From Victivallaceae bacterium (GTDB lineage: Bacteria; Verrucomicrobiota; Lentisphaeria; Victivallales; Victivallaceae), in NCBI GenBank assembly GCA_028717165.1, contig JAQUOK010000002.1, forward strand, positions 1-40,595: 40,595 nt of DNA, in the 5' to 3' direction. The notes under the pieces are model-generated. The model made no database searches. It saw only the letters and a program-made list of their open reading frames with translations, and was not told the DNA's origin. A program made the position numbers and the translations under genes. How positions within the stretch are numbered: position 1 is the first letter of the stretch; each line of letters opens with the position of its first letter. Positions 1-8,255 of this stretch are shown here, in pieces.

Positions 1-1
1 G

Positions 2-448
2 GTGATCCTGAACGCCATTGAAGGCAGGGAACTCCCGGTTTACGGCAAAGGGGACAATGTGCGGGACTGGCTCTATGTGGATGACCATGCCAAAGCCCTG
101 GCTCTGGTTCTCGAAAAAGGTGTTCCGGGCGAAACCTATAATGTCGGCGGCGGCAATGAGCGTACGAACCTGGAAGTTGTTGAAACTATTTGTGCCGTTC
201 TTGACGATTTGCATCCCAGAAGTTCGGGAACGTATCGTGACCAGATTACATTTGTCAAAGACCGGCCCGGCCACGATAAACGTTACGCGATTGACGCAAC
301 GAAAATAAAGCGGGAACTGGGATGGGAACCTGAAGAAAGTTTTGCTGCGGGCATTCGCCGGACGGTTCGCTGGTACCTCGACAATGAGTGGTGGTGGCGG
401 CCTATCCGCGAAGTCAAATATTCAGGCCGGAGGCTGGGGCATAAGTAA
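2..448 (+). CDS. rfbB: dTDP-glucose 4,6-dehydratase, C-terminal part (cut by window start)
   Basis: This is the last ~148 residues of an extended SDR enzyme that converts dTDP-glucose to dTDP-4-keto-6-deoxyglucose, the entry step to dTDP-L-rhamnose and related deoxysugars. The visible part carries the family's substrate-binding segment VRDWLYVDDHAKAL, then YNVGGGNERTN, and the C-terminal DRPGHDKRYAID and LGWEP signatures typical of RfbB/RmlB. The Rossmann glycine motif and the YxxxK catalytic pair lie outside the window, so catalytic competence cannot be judged. The frame is open to the window edge, so the GTG at base 2 is not a real start. The gene is at the head of a polysaccharide locus, and other rml genes probably lie upstream. 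The family call is firm; which deoxysugar is finally made is not visible. Confidence 0.93.
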   Translation: MILNAIEGRELPVYGKGDNVRDWLYVDDHAKALALVLEKGVPGETYNVGGGNERTNLEVVETICAVLDDLHPRSSGTYRDQITFVKDRPGHDKRYAIDATKIKRELGWEPEESFAAGIRRTVRWYLDNEWWWRPIREVKYSGRRLGHK

Positions 449-542
449 AGAAGGAGAGGTGAGAGGTGAATAACGGCGAATTCCAGGCATTATCTCGTTG
501 TTAATCAACAGGGAAAATGTCTTTGGGGTACGAAGGTTTAAT

Positions 543-1925
543 ATGTTGTCAATGAGAAAAAATGCCGTTAATGTACCTGTATTACTTGCTGCCTTATTGT
601 TTTTGCTGAACGGGTGCGATTCGGCGGAAAAATCAGGTAAGATACCTGGCGGTTCAAATTCAGCGCCTAATCCCTCATTTGAAGAGAGCAGGGTTTTCAG
701 CGGCGGGATTTCCCGGAAAGAAAAATCCTTTATAGAAAAGCCGGTTGCCTGGGTGACCCGGGGGCAGATCTTGAATGACTGTACAGGCTGGTCTGCCGAA
801 GAAGCGCACAGCGGCACCCGTTCTCTCAAAATTGAAAATATCGGCGGAACTGTTGCGTATTGGGAAGGCGCTCCTGTAGTTCTGAGAGATAACGCGAATG
901 CCTTCAAATGTGATGTTTGGACGAAAACAAAGGAAATGCGGGATACCGGGAAAGGTAAATTCCGGCTGGCTTTTCATGTGTTTTATAAGAGTGGAAATTC
1001 TTCAGCGGAAAAAATTAGAACATTTTGTGTTGACCTCCCCAGAACGGTTCATGACTGGGAAAAAACGTCGGGAAAAATATTTGTCGGAGAAAAAATAGCC
1101 AGAATTATTCCATGTCTCTATTTTTCAGAAATGGCCGGTACGGCATGGTTTGACGACATCAGTCTGGAACCGTATTTTGATAAAGGGAAGGTTTTATTTG
1201 CCAGCAATGTCCGGAATGCGTTTGCCGGGAAAACAACAGTTTCTTCTGACGAGGATGGCGAAAAAATATATTGTTTGGATGGGGCCGGACAAGCAGTCAG
1301 CAGGGATTTTATTGCCGTGTGCCCTGATAAAATCTATAAACTTTCAGGCCGGTTCAAATCCGCTTCCGGTAATAACAGTCTTATCTATTTTGGTTTTATC
1401 CCTTATGACAAGAATAAAACATACATTGGCTGTCATGCCGTACGATACATAAAAAATACTGAAACTGAACTGGCAAAAAAATGTACCGCCAAAGATAATG
1501 TCATATTTGTAAAAGACGCTCGCAACTGGGTGAAAAAAAATTCCGCCTGTATTGTTTTTGAGGTTGACGATTCAGGTAAATACTCGGATTTACCCAATTT
1601 CAATTATTCTTCTGCGGGTATAGAGAAAATATCGCGTGAGGACGGGTACTGGAAAATCGAATTGAAAACCGGTTGCCGGAGGACTTATCCCGCCAATACA
1701 AAAATCAGGGAGCATTTTGACGACGGAAGCGGAACTTATATTTACAGCGCCGCTAAATGCAGTAAAGTTCCCGACAGATGGACAGCATATGAAGGAACAG
1801 TCAGAAAGGATAATAAACATTTACCTTGTATATTCCGTCCCGGTACCGAATATGTAAAAATAGTTATTCTACAGACGGGAAACACATTACTGGATTTTAA
1901 AAATATAAAACTGAAAGAATTTTAA
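543..1925 (+). CDS. Lipoprotein with CBM4/9-like carbohydrate-binding modules
   Basis: This is a predicted secreted lipoprotein of about 460 residues. I chose the ATG at 543 because a GAAGG sits six bases upstream and the protein then begins with a normal lipoprotein signal: charged MRKN, a hydrophobic run, and the lipobox LNGC with Cys25. Asp follows the Cys, which in E. coli favours inner-membrane retention, but that rule may not apply here. After the signal come an NPSFEE opening, a GTRSLKI strand and a closing AWFDDISLEPY. This is the usual pattern of a CBM4/9-type jelly-roll domain (roughly residues 40-215). The C-terminal half looks like a second, more divergent beta-rich module. No catalytic motif is recognised. 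It lies between rfbB and the flippase, so binding or anchoring of the exported glycan is possible, but this is inference. Confidence 0.7.
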   Translation: MLSMRKNAVNVPVLLAALLFLLNGCDSAEKSGKIPGGSNSAPNPSFEESRVFSGGISRKEKSFIEKPVAWVTRGQILNDCTGWSAEEAHSGTRSLKIENIGGTVAYWEGAPVVLRDNANAFKCDVWTKTKEMRDTGKGKFRLAFHVFYKSGNSSAEKIRTFCVDLPRTVHDWEKTSGKIFVGEKIARIIPCLYFSEMAGTAWFDDISLEPYFDKGKVLFASNVRNAFAGKTTVSSDEDGEKIYCLDGAGQAVSRDFIAVCPDKIYKLSGRFKSASGNNSLIYFGFIPYDKNKTYIGCHAVRYIKNTETELAKKCTAKDNVIFVKDARNWVKKNSACIVFEVDDSGKYSDLPNFNYSSAGIEKISREDGYWKIELKTGCRRTYPANTKIREHFDDGSGTYIYSAAKCSKVPDRWTAYEGTVRKDNKHLPCIFRPGTEYVKIVILQTGNTLLDFKNIKLKEF

Positions 1926-1952
1926 ACTCAGATATTGGGCGTATAAAAAAAG

Positions 1953-3467
1953 ATGCAGATCAGAAGCAGAAGAAAAACAACCGGAAAGAATATTTTTATC
2001 CGATACATGACACTTGCTCTGGCAATGGGTTCCGGGCTGTTAATGGTTCCCCTTTACATCAGATTCATTCCTCTGGATGTTTACGGTGTATGGCTTGCTT
2101 CCGGAAATATCCTTGTCTGGATTGGCGCAATTGATCCTGGTTTGACCACTGTATTGCAGCAGCGGGTAGGCTTTGCATACGGAAAACGGGATTTTCGAAC
2201 GATACGGGATGTGGTTGGTTGCGGTCTGATAATCTCGGCGCTGGTTTCTCTGTTTATAATTTTACTGGGAAGCATTGCCGCCTTTTATTTGTCTTCATTG
2301 CTTAAGTTGCCTGCGACGGTGGATGTCTCAGTGATTGTATTGGCTTTTTTTCTTGCCGTAGTCGGGAATTCGCTCAATCTTTTTTCTTTTTCCATTTCTG
2401 CGATTAATCAAGGTTTGCAGAGCAGTCTGGGGTATGGGTTGGTTTATATTATTGTCACCGCGCTGGCGCTCGTTTTGCAGATAATCCTGCTTCACAGGGG
2501 CTTCGGCATACTTGCTCTTGCGATTGGTTCAGTATTTTGCGGCACTTTCTATATACTGGGGCAGTCTTCCTATCTTATTTGGAGATTTACCGGCGAAAAA
2601 ATCGGTTTCCGGTTCTCATTCAGCAGGTTTTCCCAGATGACAAAACTTTTATCCTATACTTTTCTCGGACGTGCCGCCGGTATAGTAGCCAATAACTTTG
2701 ATTTGTTTATAGTTGCCCGTTTTCTGGGGCCGGAAAGTGTGGCGGTTTTATCTTTGACCCGCAAAGCCCCTATTATTGCCAGGGAACTCGTCAATCAGCC
2801 GAGCGTGGCTTTCATGCCGGCGATTTCTCATTTGGCCGGGGCCGGTGAAATGGATAAGGCTCAGGATATTCTCATGCGCCTTATGCGTATTTTGATCTGG
2901 GCACTTCTCGGAGTACTTGGAGGACTTATCGCTTTGAACGGTGATTTTGTAAAACTCTGGGTGGGCGCGAAACTTTTTGCCGGCAAGAACATCAATCTCA
3001 TGCTCTGTATCGGAATTTTCATTAACCTGGCGACCTACTGTCTCGGGTCGATTATAATTGCTCTCGGAAATATCAAGGGAGTCAGCATAGCAAACCTGAT
3101 ACAGTCCGTATTATTTGTTATTCTGGTAATTTTCGGTACTGAATATTTTGGCCTCTGGGGTACGATTTGGGCATCTTTGATATCTGTTTGTGCTGTTACT
3201 CTCTGGTATTACCCGAAATCTTTTTCCGAAATTTTCAATCTGACCTTCAAGAACTGGAAAAGTTTTATTTATGAAAGTTTATTGGCTTTGACGGTTATGA
3301 CCGTTTTAATAATCGGTTTTTCGTTTTTCGAAGCGCAGGACTGGTTACAATTTCTGGGTATGGTGATTTTGTTCTGTTCAATTTATGCCGGTTCTCTTTA
3401 TGCGGTCTCAAAAAATTTCAGGAGGGAAATGGAAAACATTTTAAAATTATTAACTAAAATACGCTAA
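1953..3467 (+). CDS. wzx: Wzx-type polysaccharide flippase
   Basis: A polytopic membrane protein of 504 residues, the usual length for the polysaccharide exporter (Wzx/MATE-like) family. It would flip undecaprenyl-diphosphate-linked repeat units to the outer face of the inner membrane. The N-terminus has the family look: a basic leader followed by a first helix and MVPLYIRFIPLDVYGVWLASG. Roughly 12-14 hydrophobic segments follow, spread through the full length, including an Arg-rich cytoplasmic stretch around LTRKAPIIARELVNQP near residue 270. It starts 27 bases after the lipoprotein gene. The upstream ribosome binding site is weak (poly-A). The closest relatives are hard to name by eye because Wzx sequences diverge quickly, so substrate cannot be deduced. 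Family assignment is confident; the gene symbol is by function. Confidence 0.85.
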   Translation: MQIRSRRKTTGKNIFIRYMTLALAMGSGLLMVPLYIRFIPLDVYGVWLASGNILVWIGAIDPGLTTVLQQRVGFAYGKRDFRTIRDVVGCGLIISALVSLFIILLGSIAAFYLSSLLKLPATVDVSVIVLAFFLAVVGNSLNLFSFSISAINQGLQSSLGYGLVYIIVTALALVLQIILLHRGFGILALAIGSVFCGTFYILGQSSYLIWRFTGEKIGFRFSFSRFSQMTKLLSYTFLGRAAGIVANNFDLFIVARFLGPESVAVLSLTRKAPIIARELVNQPSVAFMPAISHLAGAGEMDKAQDILMRLMRILIWALLGVLGGLIALNGDFVKLWVGAKLFAGKNINLMLCIGIFINLATYCLGSIIIALGNIKGVSIANLIQSVLFVILVIFGTEYFGLWGTIWASLISVCAVTLWYYPKSFSEIFNLTFKNWKSFIYESLLALTVMTVLIIGFSFFEAQDWLQFLGMVILFCSIYAGSLYAVSKNFRREMENILKLLTKIR

Positions 3468-3483
3468 ATTGCAGGATGGTCTG

Positions 3484-4431
3484 ATGAATAAAACCAGGGA
3501 TGTATCTTTAGAACTGCCGCAGGAGTACCAGAGCCCGCGTTTCCCGGAAAGCATTGATTTTATCATTCCCGGCTTTGAGAAAGTTTACCCGCCGGGACGA
3601 AGCAAAACCCTTGCGCTGAAAAAACGCGATTGCCGGATCTGGTATAATGAGTTTATCGACAGGATACTTGACGCCTGCGGCAGGCGGTTTTTGCCTGTAT
3701 GCAGAATGAGCGATGGAGAATTTCTATTTCTGCTGGGAGAGCAGCCTTTTGACAAGCGGCTGCCGTTCTGGTTGAAATTGAGGCTCCGTCTCGGCAGGTT
3801 TAAACACAGCATACTTTTAAGAGGCGGTCTCGGGGCATTTACCCAGGGACATTATCATTCGGGAGAGTATTCAGCGGAAGAATGGCGCAAGGCTCGCCTC
3901 GAACTTCCGGAAGCAATACGGAAAATCAGTGAGAAAGGTATATTGGCATGGCATTTGAACTATGAACGTGAACCGTTTGCTGAAAGATATTTTCCGGTAC
4001 TTGGCGAGTGGTTAACAAAAAATAACATTATTGTAAATGGCGATACCTACTATCCGTTTTATTTCGTATATGCTATGTTAACCGGTACGCGCCGGCGGGA
4101 ATTGCTCACGGGGCGCAGAGTACTGGTAGTCAATGGCGCTCTGGACGAAACCAGACGAAAGATCACTGAAGGGTTAAAACGGGAAGGTGTGGCCGAAGTT
4201 TACTGGTGTTCAATTTCATTGAGACGTTCCCTTTATGATACGGTTGATATGGAACCTTTCATCGGCAAAGTCGATCTGGCGCTGGTCGGCGCCGGAATCG
4301 GGAAAGCGAATATTATGTTACAGATGGAACCGCTTAATGTTCCCTGTATCGATGCTGGGTTTATATTTGAGGTATGGAAAGATCCGCAAAATAAAGGAGT
4401 TAGATCATTTACGGTATGCGATGATGATTAA
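3484..4431 (+). CDS. GT-D-fold-type glycosyltransferase
   Basis: A soluble protein of 315 residues. I chose the ATG at 3484 over an in-frame upstream candidate at 3469 (ATTGCAGGATGG region) because an AGGATGG lies just ahead of it. The segment VCRMSDGEF (around residue 75) matches the R-x-x-D-G-E signature of the GT-D/DUF1792 type of glycosyltransferase, in which the acidic pair binds the nucleotide-sugar metal. The C-terminal DLALVGAGIGKANIMLQ and PCIDAGFIFEVW fit the end of that domain, where a conserved glycine-rich turn and an Asp-x-Gly segment close the donor site. There are no membrane segments, so it should act at the cytoplasmic face on a lipid-linked acceptor. It directly follows wzx. 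The assignment is by motif only; sugar specificity is unknown. Confidence 0.55.
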   Translation: MNKTRDVSLELPQEYQSPRFPESIDFIIPGFEKVYPPGRSKTLALKKRDCRIWYNEFIDRILDACGRRFLPVCRMSDGEFLFLLGEQPFDKRLPFWLKLRLRLGRFKHSILLRGGLGAFTQGHYHSGEYSAEEWRKARLELPEAIRKISEKGILAWHLNYEREPFAERYFPVLGEWLTKNNIIVNGDTYYPFYFVYAMLTGTRRRELLTGRRVLVVNGALDETRRKITEGLKREGVAEVYWCSISLRRSLYDTVDMEPFIGKVDLALVGAGIGKANIMLQMEPLNVPCIDAGFIFEVWKDPQNKGVRSFTVCDDD

Positions 4432-4480
4432 GCTAAGACAGTATTTTGATCATGGGAATTAATTTATTCAGAGGTTTTTA

Positions 4481-5339
4481 ATGAAAAACGAAACGTTTTC
4501 TATAAGTCCGGATGCAGGAAAGCAGGAAGGCAATCAAAGTTGGTGGGAAAATAATCCTATGACTTATGACTGGGAGGGAATGCGCTCTCCCGATGAAGGC
4601 ACAAAGGAATGGTTCAGGCAGCTTGACGAGGAATTCTGGACTATATCCAAGGTTTTCGCCCATCCTGATTACCCCCGGTGCCTGCCGTTTTCAGAACTGG
4701 TTGACTATGAAGCGTTGAAAGGGAAAAAAGTTTTGGAAATAGGTTGCGGTTCCGGTGCGCAGGCGGCGGTTTTCGCTAATGCCGGGGTTGAGTTTACGGC
4801 AATCGATTTGACGGAAAGGGCTGTGGAAATGACTCGGCGCCGTTTTGAGCTTTTCGATATAAAAAACGCTAAGGTAATGCAGGCGGATGCGGAAAAGCTG
4901 CCTTTTGCCGATGCTGAGGAGCTGGGGAGTCATTCACCACTCCGCGCATACCGACCGGATCGTGAAGGAAATACTGCGGGTTTTGAAACCGGGCGGCAAA
5001 TCCTCGATAATGATTTATCACCGTAATTCGGTGCGGTATATTCTTTACGGGCTCTATCAGGGGATCTGCAAAGGCAAGTTCATTCGTCATCGTTCCCTGT
5101 ATGCGGTAAATATGACTTATACGGACGGACATATAGCGCGACATTATACCAGAAAAAGTGCGGCTCGTCTTTTTAAAGACTTCAGTTCCGTCAGGACGCG
5201 CGTAATGGATTGTTCAGTGCCCCCGGTGATGCCCGGATGGGGCAGGCTGACCAGGCTTTTTCCCGGAGTAATGCAGCCTTTGAACCGGTGGATAAACAGG
5301 CGCTGGGGCTGGTTCCTGTTTATCGAGCTTGTAAAATAA
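4481..5339 (+). pseudogene. Class I SAM methyltransferase, frameshifted
   Basis: Two overlapping frames together make one class I methyltransferase. Frame A starts at the ATG at 4481 (AGAGG upstream) and contains the SAM motif VLEIGCGSGAQAAVFANAG and the acidic turn AIDLTERAVEMT, then QADAEKLPFADAE. The expected continuation, a FDxVxS-type strand leading to SWGVIHHS, is partly missing. SWGVIHHS itself appears in the +1 frame from base 4920, followed by RVLKPGGK and a normal C-terminus ending at 5339. Family comparison suggests that about five residues (net loss of ~14 bases) are missing between 4918 and 4920. Frame A otherwise runs into unrelated sequence and stops at 5026. The reading as a broken gene is strong; an assembly error is the alternative. 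The target was probably a sugar hydroxyl or amine. Confidence 0.8.
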
Positions 5340-5341
5340 AT

Positions 5342-5441
5342 CCGGGAATAAAAGTAGAAAAATTAGTCCCGGCGGTATAAATGGTCGTTAAAATCAAATC
5401 GTCAGGCTGAATTTTCAGCCGTAAAATCAGAAAATATTTTC
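5342..5441. other. Intergenic hairpins and a palindrome before the AT-rich cassette
   Basis: Three self-complementary elements sit in this short gap. CCGGGA (5342-5347) can pair with TCCCGG (5367-5372). GGCTGA (5405-5410) pairs with TCAGCC (5415-5420) around an ATTT loop. GAAAATATTTTC (5430-5441) is a perfect 12-base palindrome. The second could act as a weak terminator, but no uninterrupted T-run follows it. Function is unknown. Confidence 0.45.
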
Positions 5442-5453
5442 ATGGAGTTTCCT

Positions 5454-6098
5454 ATGGACAACGGACAAGAAGTTATTCAAAAGTTTTGGCGCTCAAGAGG
5501 TTCTGACGCAACTTGGCTTTCCGGACAGCGTTTGTTTGCAAATATAAATTGGATAATCCCCAAAGTTCAGCAAAACACCGACGTGATTATGGATATAGGG
5601 GCCGGGTCCGGTGAATTGACAATGGCATTGGCATTATTTTTAGATTTTAAAAAATGTCATTTGTTAGATATTAACGAAAATCTGTTGAATGAAGCCGGAA
5701 AAAAAATTCATTTCATTAATCCCAAAGCTCAGATATATTGTAATGCAATAGATATTAGCGACTTAAAAGAATTTTCCACTGTTGATCTGTGCTTGTGCCT
5801 GGGGGTTATTATTTATCTTCTTGACGATGATATTCTCAGGAAATTTCTTGCAAAGATTAATTGTAAGCAGTTATTTTTAAGAGCGCCTTGTACGTTGAAA
5901 GACGAAGATGAAGAAATTTGTACATATTCAGAGGCTTTGCAAGCAAAATATGCGGCAAAGTATCGTACCGTTAATAATACTGTTTCTATAATTGAAGAGT
6001 TTTTTGCAATAAAGGAATATGGACGTGTCTTTCCTGATTCCATAGAAAGTAAATTCGGCACTAAGCAATACATGTTTAACTGTCTGCCAAGAGGTTGA
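5454..6098 (+). CDS. Class I SAM-dependent methyltransferase
   Basis: A soluble protein of 214 residues. The start at 5454 is preferred over an in-frame ATG at 5442 because GGAG at 5444-5447 lies six bases ahead of it. The SAM-binding motif VIMDIGAGSGELTMALALF is near residue 45, followed by an acidic turn in CHLLDINENLL that would bind the ribose. A VDLCLCLGVIIYLL strand then corresponds to motif post-I. The protein lacks membrane segments. The coding sequence is strikingly AT-rich (about 27% G+C in 5641-5700) compared with genes on either side, and shares this with the next gene. It most likely methylates a sugar or a small phosphorylated precursor in the pathway. The substrate cannot be read from the sequence. 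Confidence 0.75.
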   Translation: MDNGQEVIQKFWRSRGSDATWLSGQRLFANINWIIPKVQQNTDVIMDIGAGSGELTMALALFLDFKKCHLLDINENLLNEAGKKIHFINPKAQIYCNAIDISDLKEFSTVDLCLCLGVIIYLLDDDILRKFLAKINCKQLFLRAPCTLKDEDEEICTYSEALQAKYAAKYRTVNNTVSIIEEFFAIKEYGRVFPDSIESKFGTKQYMFNCLPRG

Positions 6099-6182
6099 TG
6101 ATAGTATTGAGACTCATACAGGGCAAAGCTAAAGTCAAGCCGGAATAAAACAGTAAATTATTCTTTTGAGGAGGAGCAATTC

Positions 6183-6956
6183 ATGGTAAAATACAAAATT
6201 GTGGACATTTCTTTGTTAAAACCCCATATTGAGGTAAATCCCGATTCCCAGAAACGAGTACTCAACGAATTCATTTATTCAAATATTATTCAAAAAGCAA
6301 TAACCATTGATAAATCAACGAAGATCATAATTAACGGTCACAACCGTTATGCGGCTCTTTGTGAATTGGGCATTAGAAAAATTCCTGTTTTTGAAATAGA
6401 TTTGGATATTGACATCGATAATTCAGACATTTTGGCTGAAAATATTAAAAAAGCTGCCAATTCCGGTATCCTTTTGCCTCAAAAAACCCAATACTATATT
6501 AAAGATCAAAAGCTCAATGAAATTGAACCGGATTGTTTTATCTCTCTGGATAATTTAAAAACCAAAGTTTTCACGGTCGGAGTATTTGATTTGTTCCATA
6601 TTGGTCACGTCAATATGCTTAAACGCGCTAAGGATCTGGGTAATTATCTGATTGTCGGAGTGCAGTATAACGTCCATAAGTACAAAGAAGCTTCATTGTA
6701 TTATTCGTTTGAACAAAGGGTAGATATTATAAAATCTCTGAGATATGTGGATCTGGTTGTACCTTATGAGGATGTCGGGGACAGGATCGAATCAATAGAC
6801 TTTGATATTTTTGCAAAAGGTCCGGATCAGGATCATAAAGGATTTCAGAAGGCTTTTGAATACTGTTTGAAAAACTCTAAAAAAATTATCGAGATTCCCA
6901 GGACTGAAAATATTTCGGCATCTGTCTTAAGGAAGTCCCTTATTCAGAAATTCTAG
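6183..6956 (+). CDS. Fusion: ParB/free-serine-kinase-like domain + TagD-like cytidylyltransferase
   Basis: A 257-residue two-domain protein with a strong GAGGAGGAG site just upstream. Residues 1-~125 resemble the ParB/sulfiredoxin-like fold, specifically the free-serine-kinase (SerK/SbnI) branch. The segment KPHIEV contains an acidic Glu17, NGHNR (51-55) stands where the branch has DGHHR, and GILLPQKT (95-102) resembles its later PPKST segment. Residues ~128-257 are a nucleotidyltransferase of the glycerol-3-phosphate cytidylyltransferase type. It has VGVFDLFHIGH with HIGH at 139-142, then SFEQRVDIIKSLRYVD, and ISASVLR (244-250) in place of the family's ISSSxIR. This half should couple a phosphorylated small molecule to CMP from CTP. 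The N-terminal domain might supply that phosphorylated substrate. The second domain is certain; the kinase reading of the first is inference. The gene is AT-rich. Confidence 0.75.
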   Translation: MVKYKIVDISLLKPHIEVNPDSQKRVLNEFIYSNIIQKAITIDKSTKIIINGHNRYAALCELGIRKIPVFEIDLDIDIDNSDILAENIKKAANSGILLPQKTQYYIKDQKLNEIEPDCFISLDNLKTKVFTVGVFDLFHIGHVNMLKRAKDLGNYLIVGVQYNVHKYKEASLYYSFEQRVDIIKSLRYVDLVVPYEDVGDRIESIDFDIFAKGPDQDHKGFQKAFEYCLKNSKKIIEIPRTENISASVLRKSLIQKF

Positions 6957-6973
6957 CCGGGAATTTGCTGCAG

Positions 6974-7026
6974 GCAGAGGCCGCTGAAGAAGAACGGACA
7001 TTCTTCAGTTGATCTGCTGTTTTTTT
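6974..7026 (+). terminator. Candidate intrinsic terminator after the fusion gene
   Basis: CTGAAGAA (6984-6991) pairs perfectly with TTCTTCAG (7001-7008) across a 9-base loop. An outer GCAG/CTGC pair (6974-6977 with 7014-7017) extends it. A run of seven T follows at 7020-7026. It would end the AT-rich pair of genes, or attenuate read-through into the TagF-like gene. The internal loop makes it weaker than a textbook terminator. Confidence 0.5.
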
Positions 7027-7078
7027 CAAATAAAGACAATCTGTAATTACATTTTAAGGGACGGGAGTTCAAAAAAGT

Positions 7079-8248
7079 ATGAATAATTTGTGCAAGAGAA
7101 TCTTTAAAAGAGCAATCCGTGATATGATTACGCTTTTTACAAAACGCCATAAAAATCGGATTCTTTTTATTTATGAGTCATTCTCCGGTTCGAACAGCCG
7201 CGCTTTATGGAAATTTGCCGATGATGCGGCCAGGGCGAAATACGAGATGTGCCTTTATAAAGATTCATGTGATGAAGGTAAAGGACTGGCTCATTTTGTA
7301 TCAAAACACCGGTTAATAGCCTCCGCCCAGCTGATTATTACCACGCACGCATCGTACAAGCCGAGCAGGAAACATATTCATCTGCAATTATGGCACGGGG
7401 GGTCAAATAAAAAAATTGGAGTAATGGAAACGGCTGGTAAAAAAGGACGGTTCGTTCCTCCCAAAGCCTGGTTGAAAGTTGATTATATTATGTCGTATTC
7501 AGAAACGTGCACTACTTTTTTGAACGCATGCATGCCTACCAATCCAAACAAATATATCATTACCGGCGCTCCGAGAAATGATTTTCTTTTTTCTGCCGAC
7601 GGGCGGGCGAACCTGCGTAAGATATTCGGGGATAAAGTCAGTGACGGCAAACTGATTTTCTTCCTTCCGACCTTCAGGGATTATTGCGGCCAAAAACAGG
7701 GGGACAGAAATTACGACAACCTGTTCGGATTTAAAGATTTTGCCGCCGAAGAATTTTACGATTTCCTGAAGAAGAATAACTGTCAACTGATTTTTAAACC
7801 GCATCCGCATGAGGAAGCGTTAATTCTTGAATATCTGGGCGGACATTCTTTGGATAATGTATTGATTATCAGGAACGACGACCTTGTTGCCAATGATTTT
7901 GACTTTTATGAACTGCTGAATGCCGCTGATCTTTTGATAACGGATTATTCTTCAACATATTACGATTATCTGCTGCTTGAGCGGCCGATAATATTCGCGC
8001 CTGTCGACCTTGAGTCTTATCAGGCCGGAAGAGGCTTTTTAGTGGAATCGTTTGAAAGTTGGGCTCCCGGGCCGAAAGTATTTGACCAGCAGGCCTTGCA
8101 GGATGAAATCAGCAAATGTCTGGGCGATGAAAATTATTACGGTGAAAAGCGCACCTGGCTCCGGAATTTGCAGCATCGCTACAAAGACGGAGAGTCTTCC
8201 CGGCGTTTGTGGAAATTTATAGATGCTGTTTTAACAGAAAGGAAGTAG
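7079..8248 (+). CDS. CDP-glycerol:glycerophosphotransferase-family (TagB/TagF-like) enzyme
   Basis: A 389-residue protein of the family that transfers a polyol phosphate or similar phospho-unit from a CDP-activated donor to a glycan (Pfam Glyphos_transf). The hallmark segments are all present: LQLWHGG (around 102-108, with the catalytic-type His), LPTFRD (196-201), IFKPHPHEE (238-246) and DLLITDYSSTYYDYLLLERP (284-303), followed by FAPVDLE. There is no transmembrane segment. A basic amphipathic N-terminus (CKRIFKRAIRD) could bind the membrane. It follows the cytidylyltransferase fusion, which would make its CDP-donor, so the two genes look like a donor/transferase pair. Glycerol phosphate is the commonest donor group in the family, but the unusual fusion next door leaves the identity open. 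Confidence 0.87.
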   Translation: MNNLCKRIFKRAIRDMITLFTKRHKNRILFIYESFSGSNSRALWKFADDAARAKYEMCLYKDSCDEGKGLAHFVSKHRLIASAQLIITTHASYKPSRKHIHLQLWHGGSNKKIGVMETAGKKGRFVPPKAWLKVDYIMSYSETCTTFLNACMPTNPNKYIITGAPRNDFLFSADGRANLRKIFGDKVSDGKLIFFLPTFRDYCGQKQGDRNYDNLFGFKDFAAEEFYDFLKKNNCQLIFKPHPHEEALILEYLGGHSLDNVLIIRNDDLVANDFDFYELLNAADLLITDYSSTYYDYLLLERPIIFAPVDLESYQAGRGFLVESFESWAPGPKVFDQQALQDEISKCLGDENYYGEKRTWLRNLQHRYKDGESSRRLWKFIDAVLTERK

Positions 8249-8255
8249 TTGCCGG

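Noticed and set aside
6183..6560. Reading the N-terminal domain of the fusion as a chromosome-partition ParB
   Set aside because: There is no helix-turn-helix or ParA-interacting region and the KPHIEV and LLPQKT segments fit the serine-kinase-like branch better. The neighbours are glycan genes.
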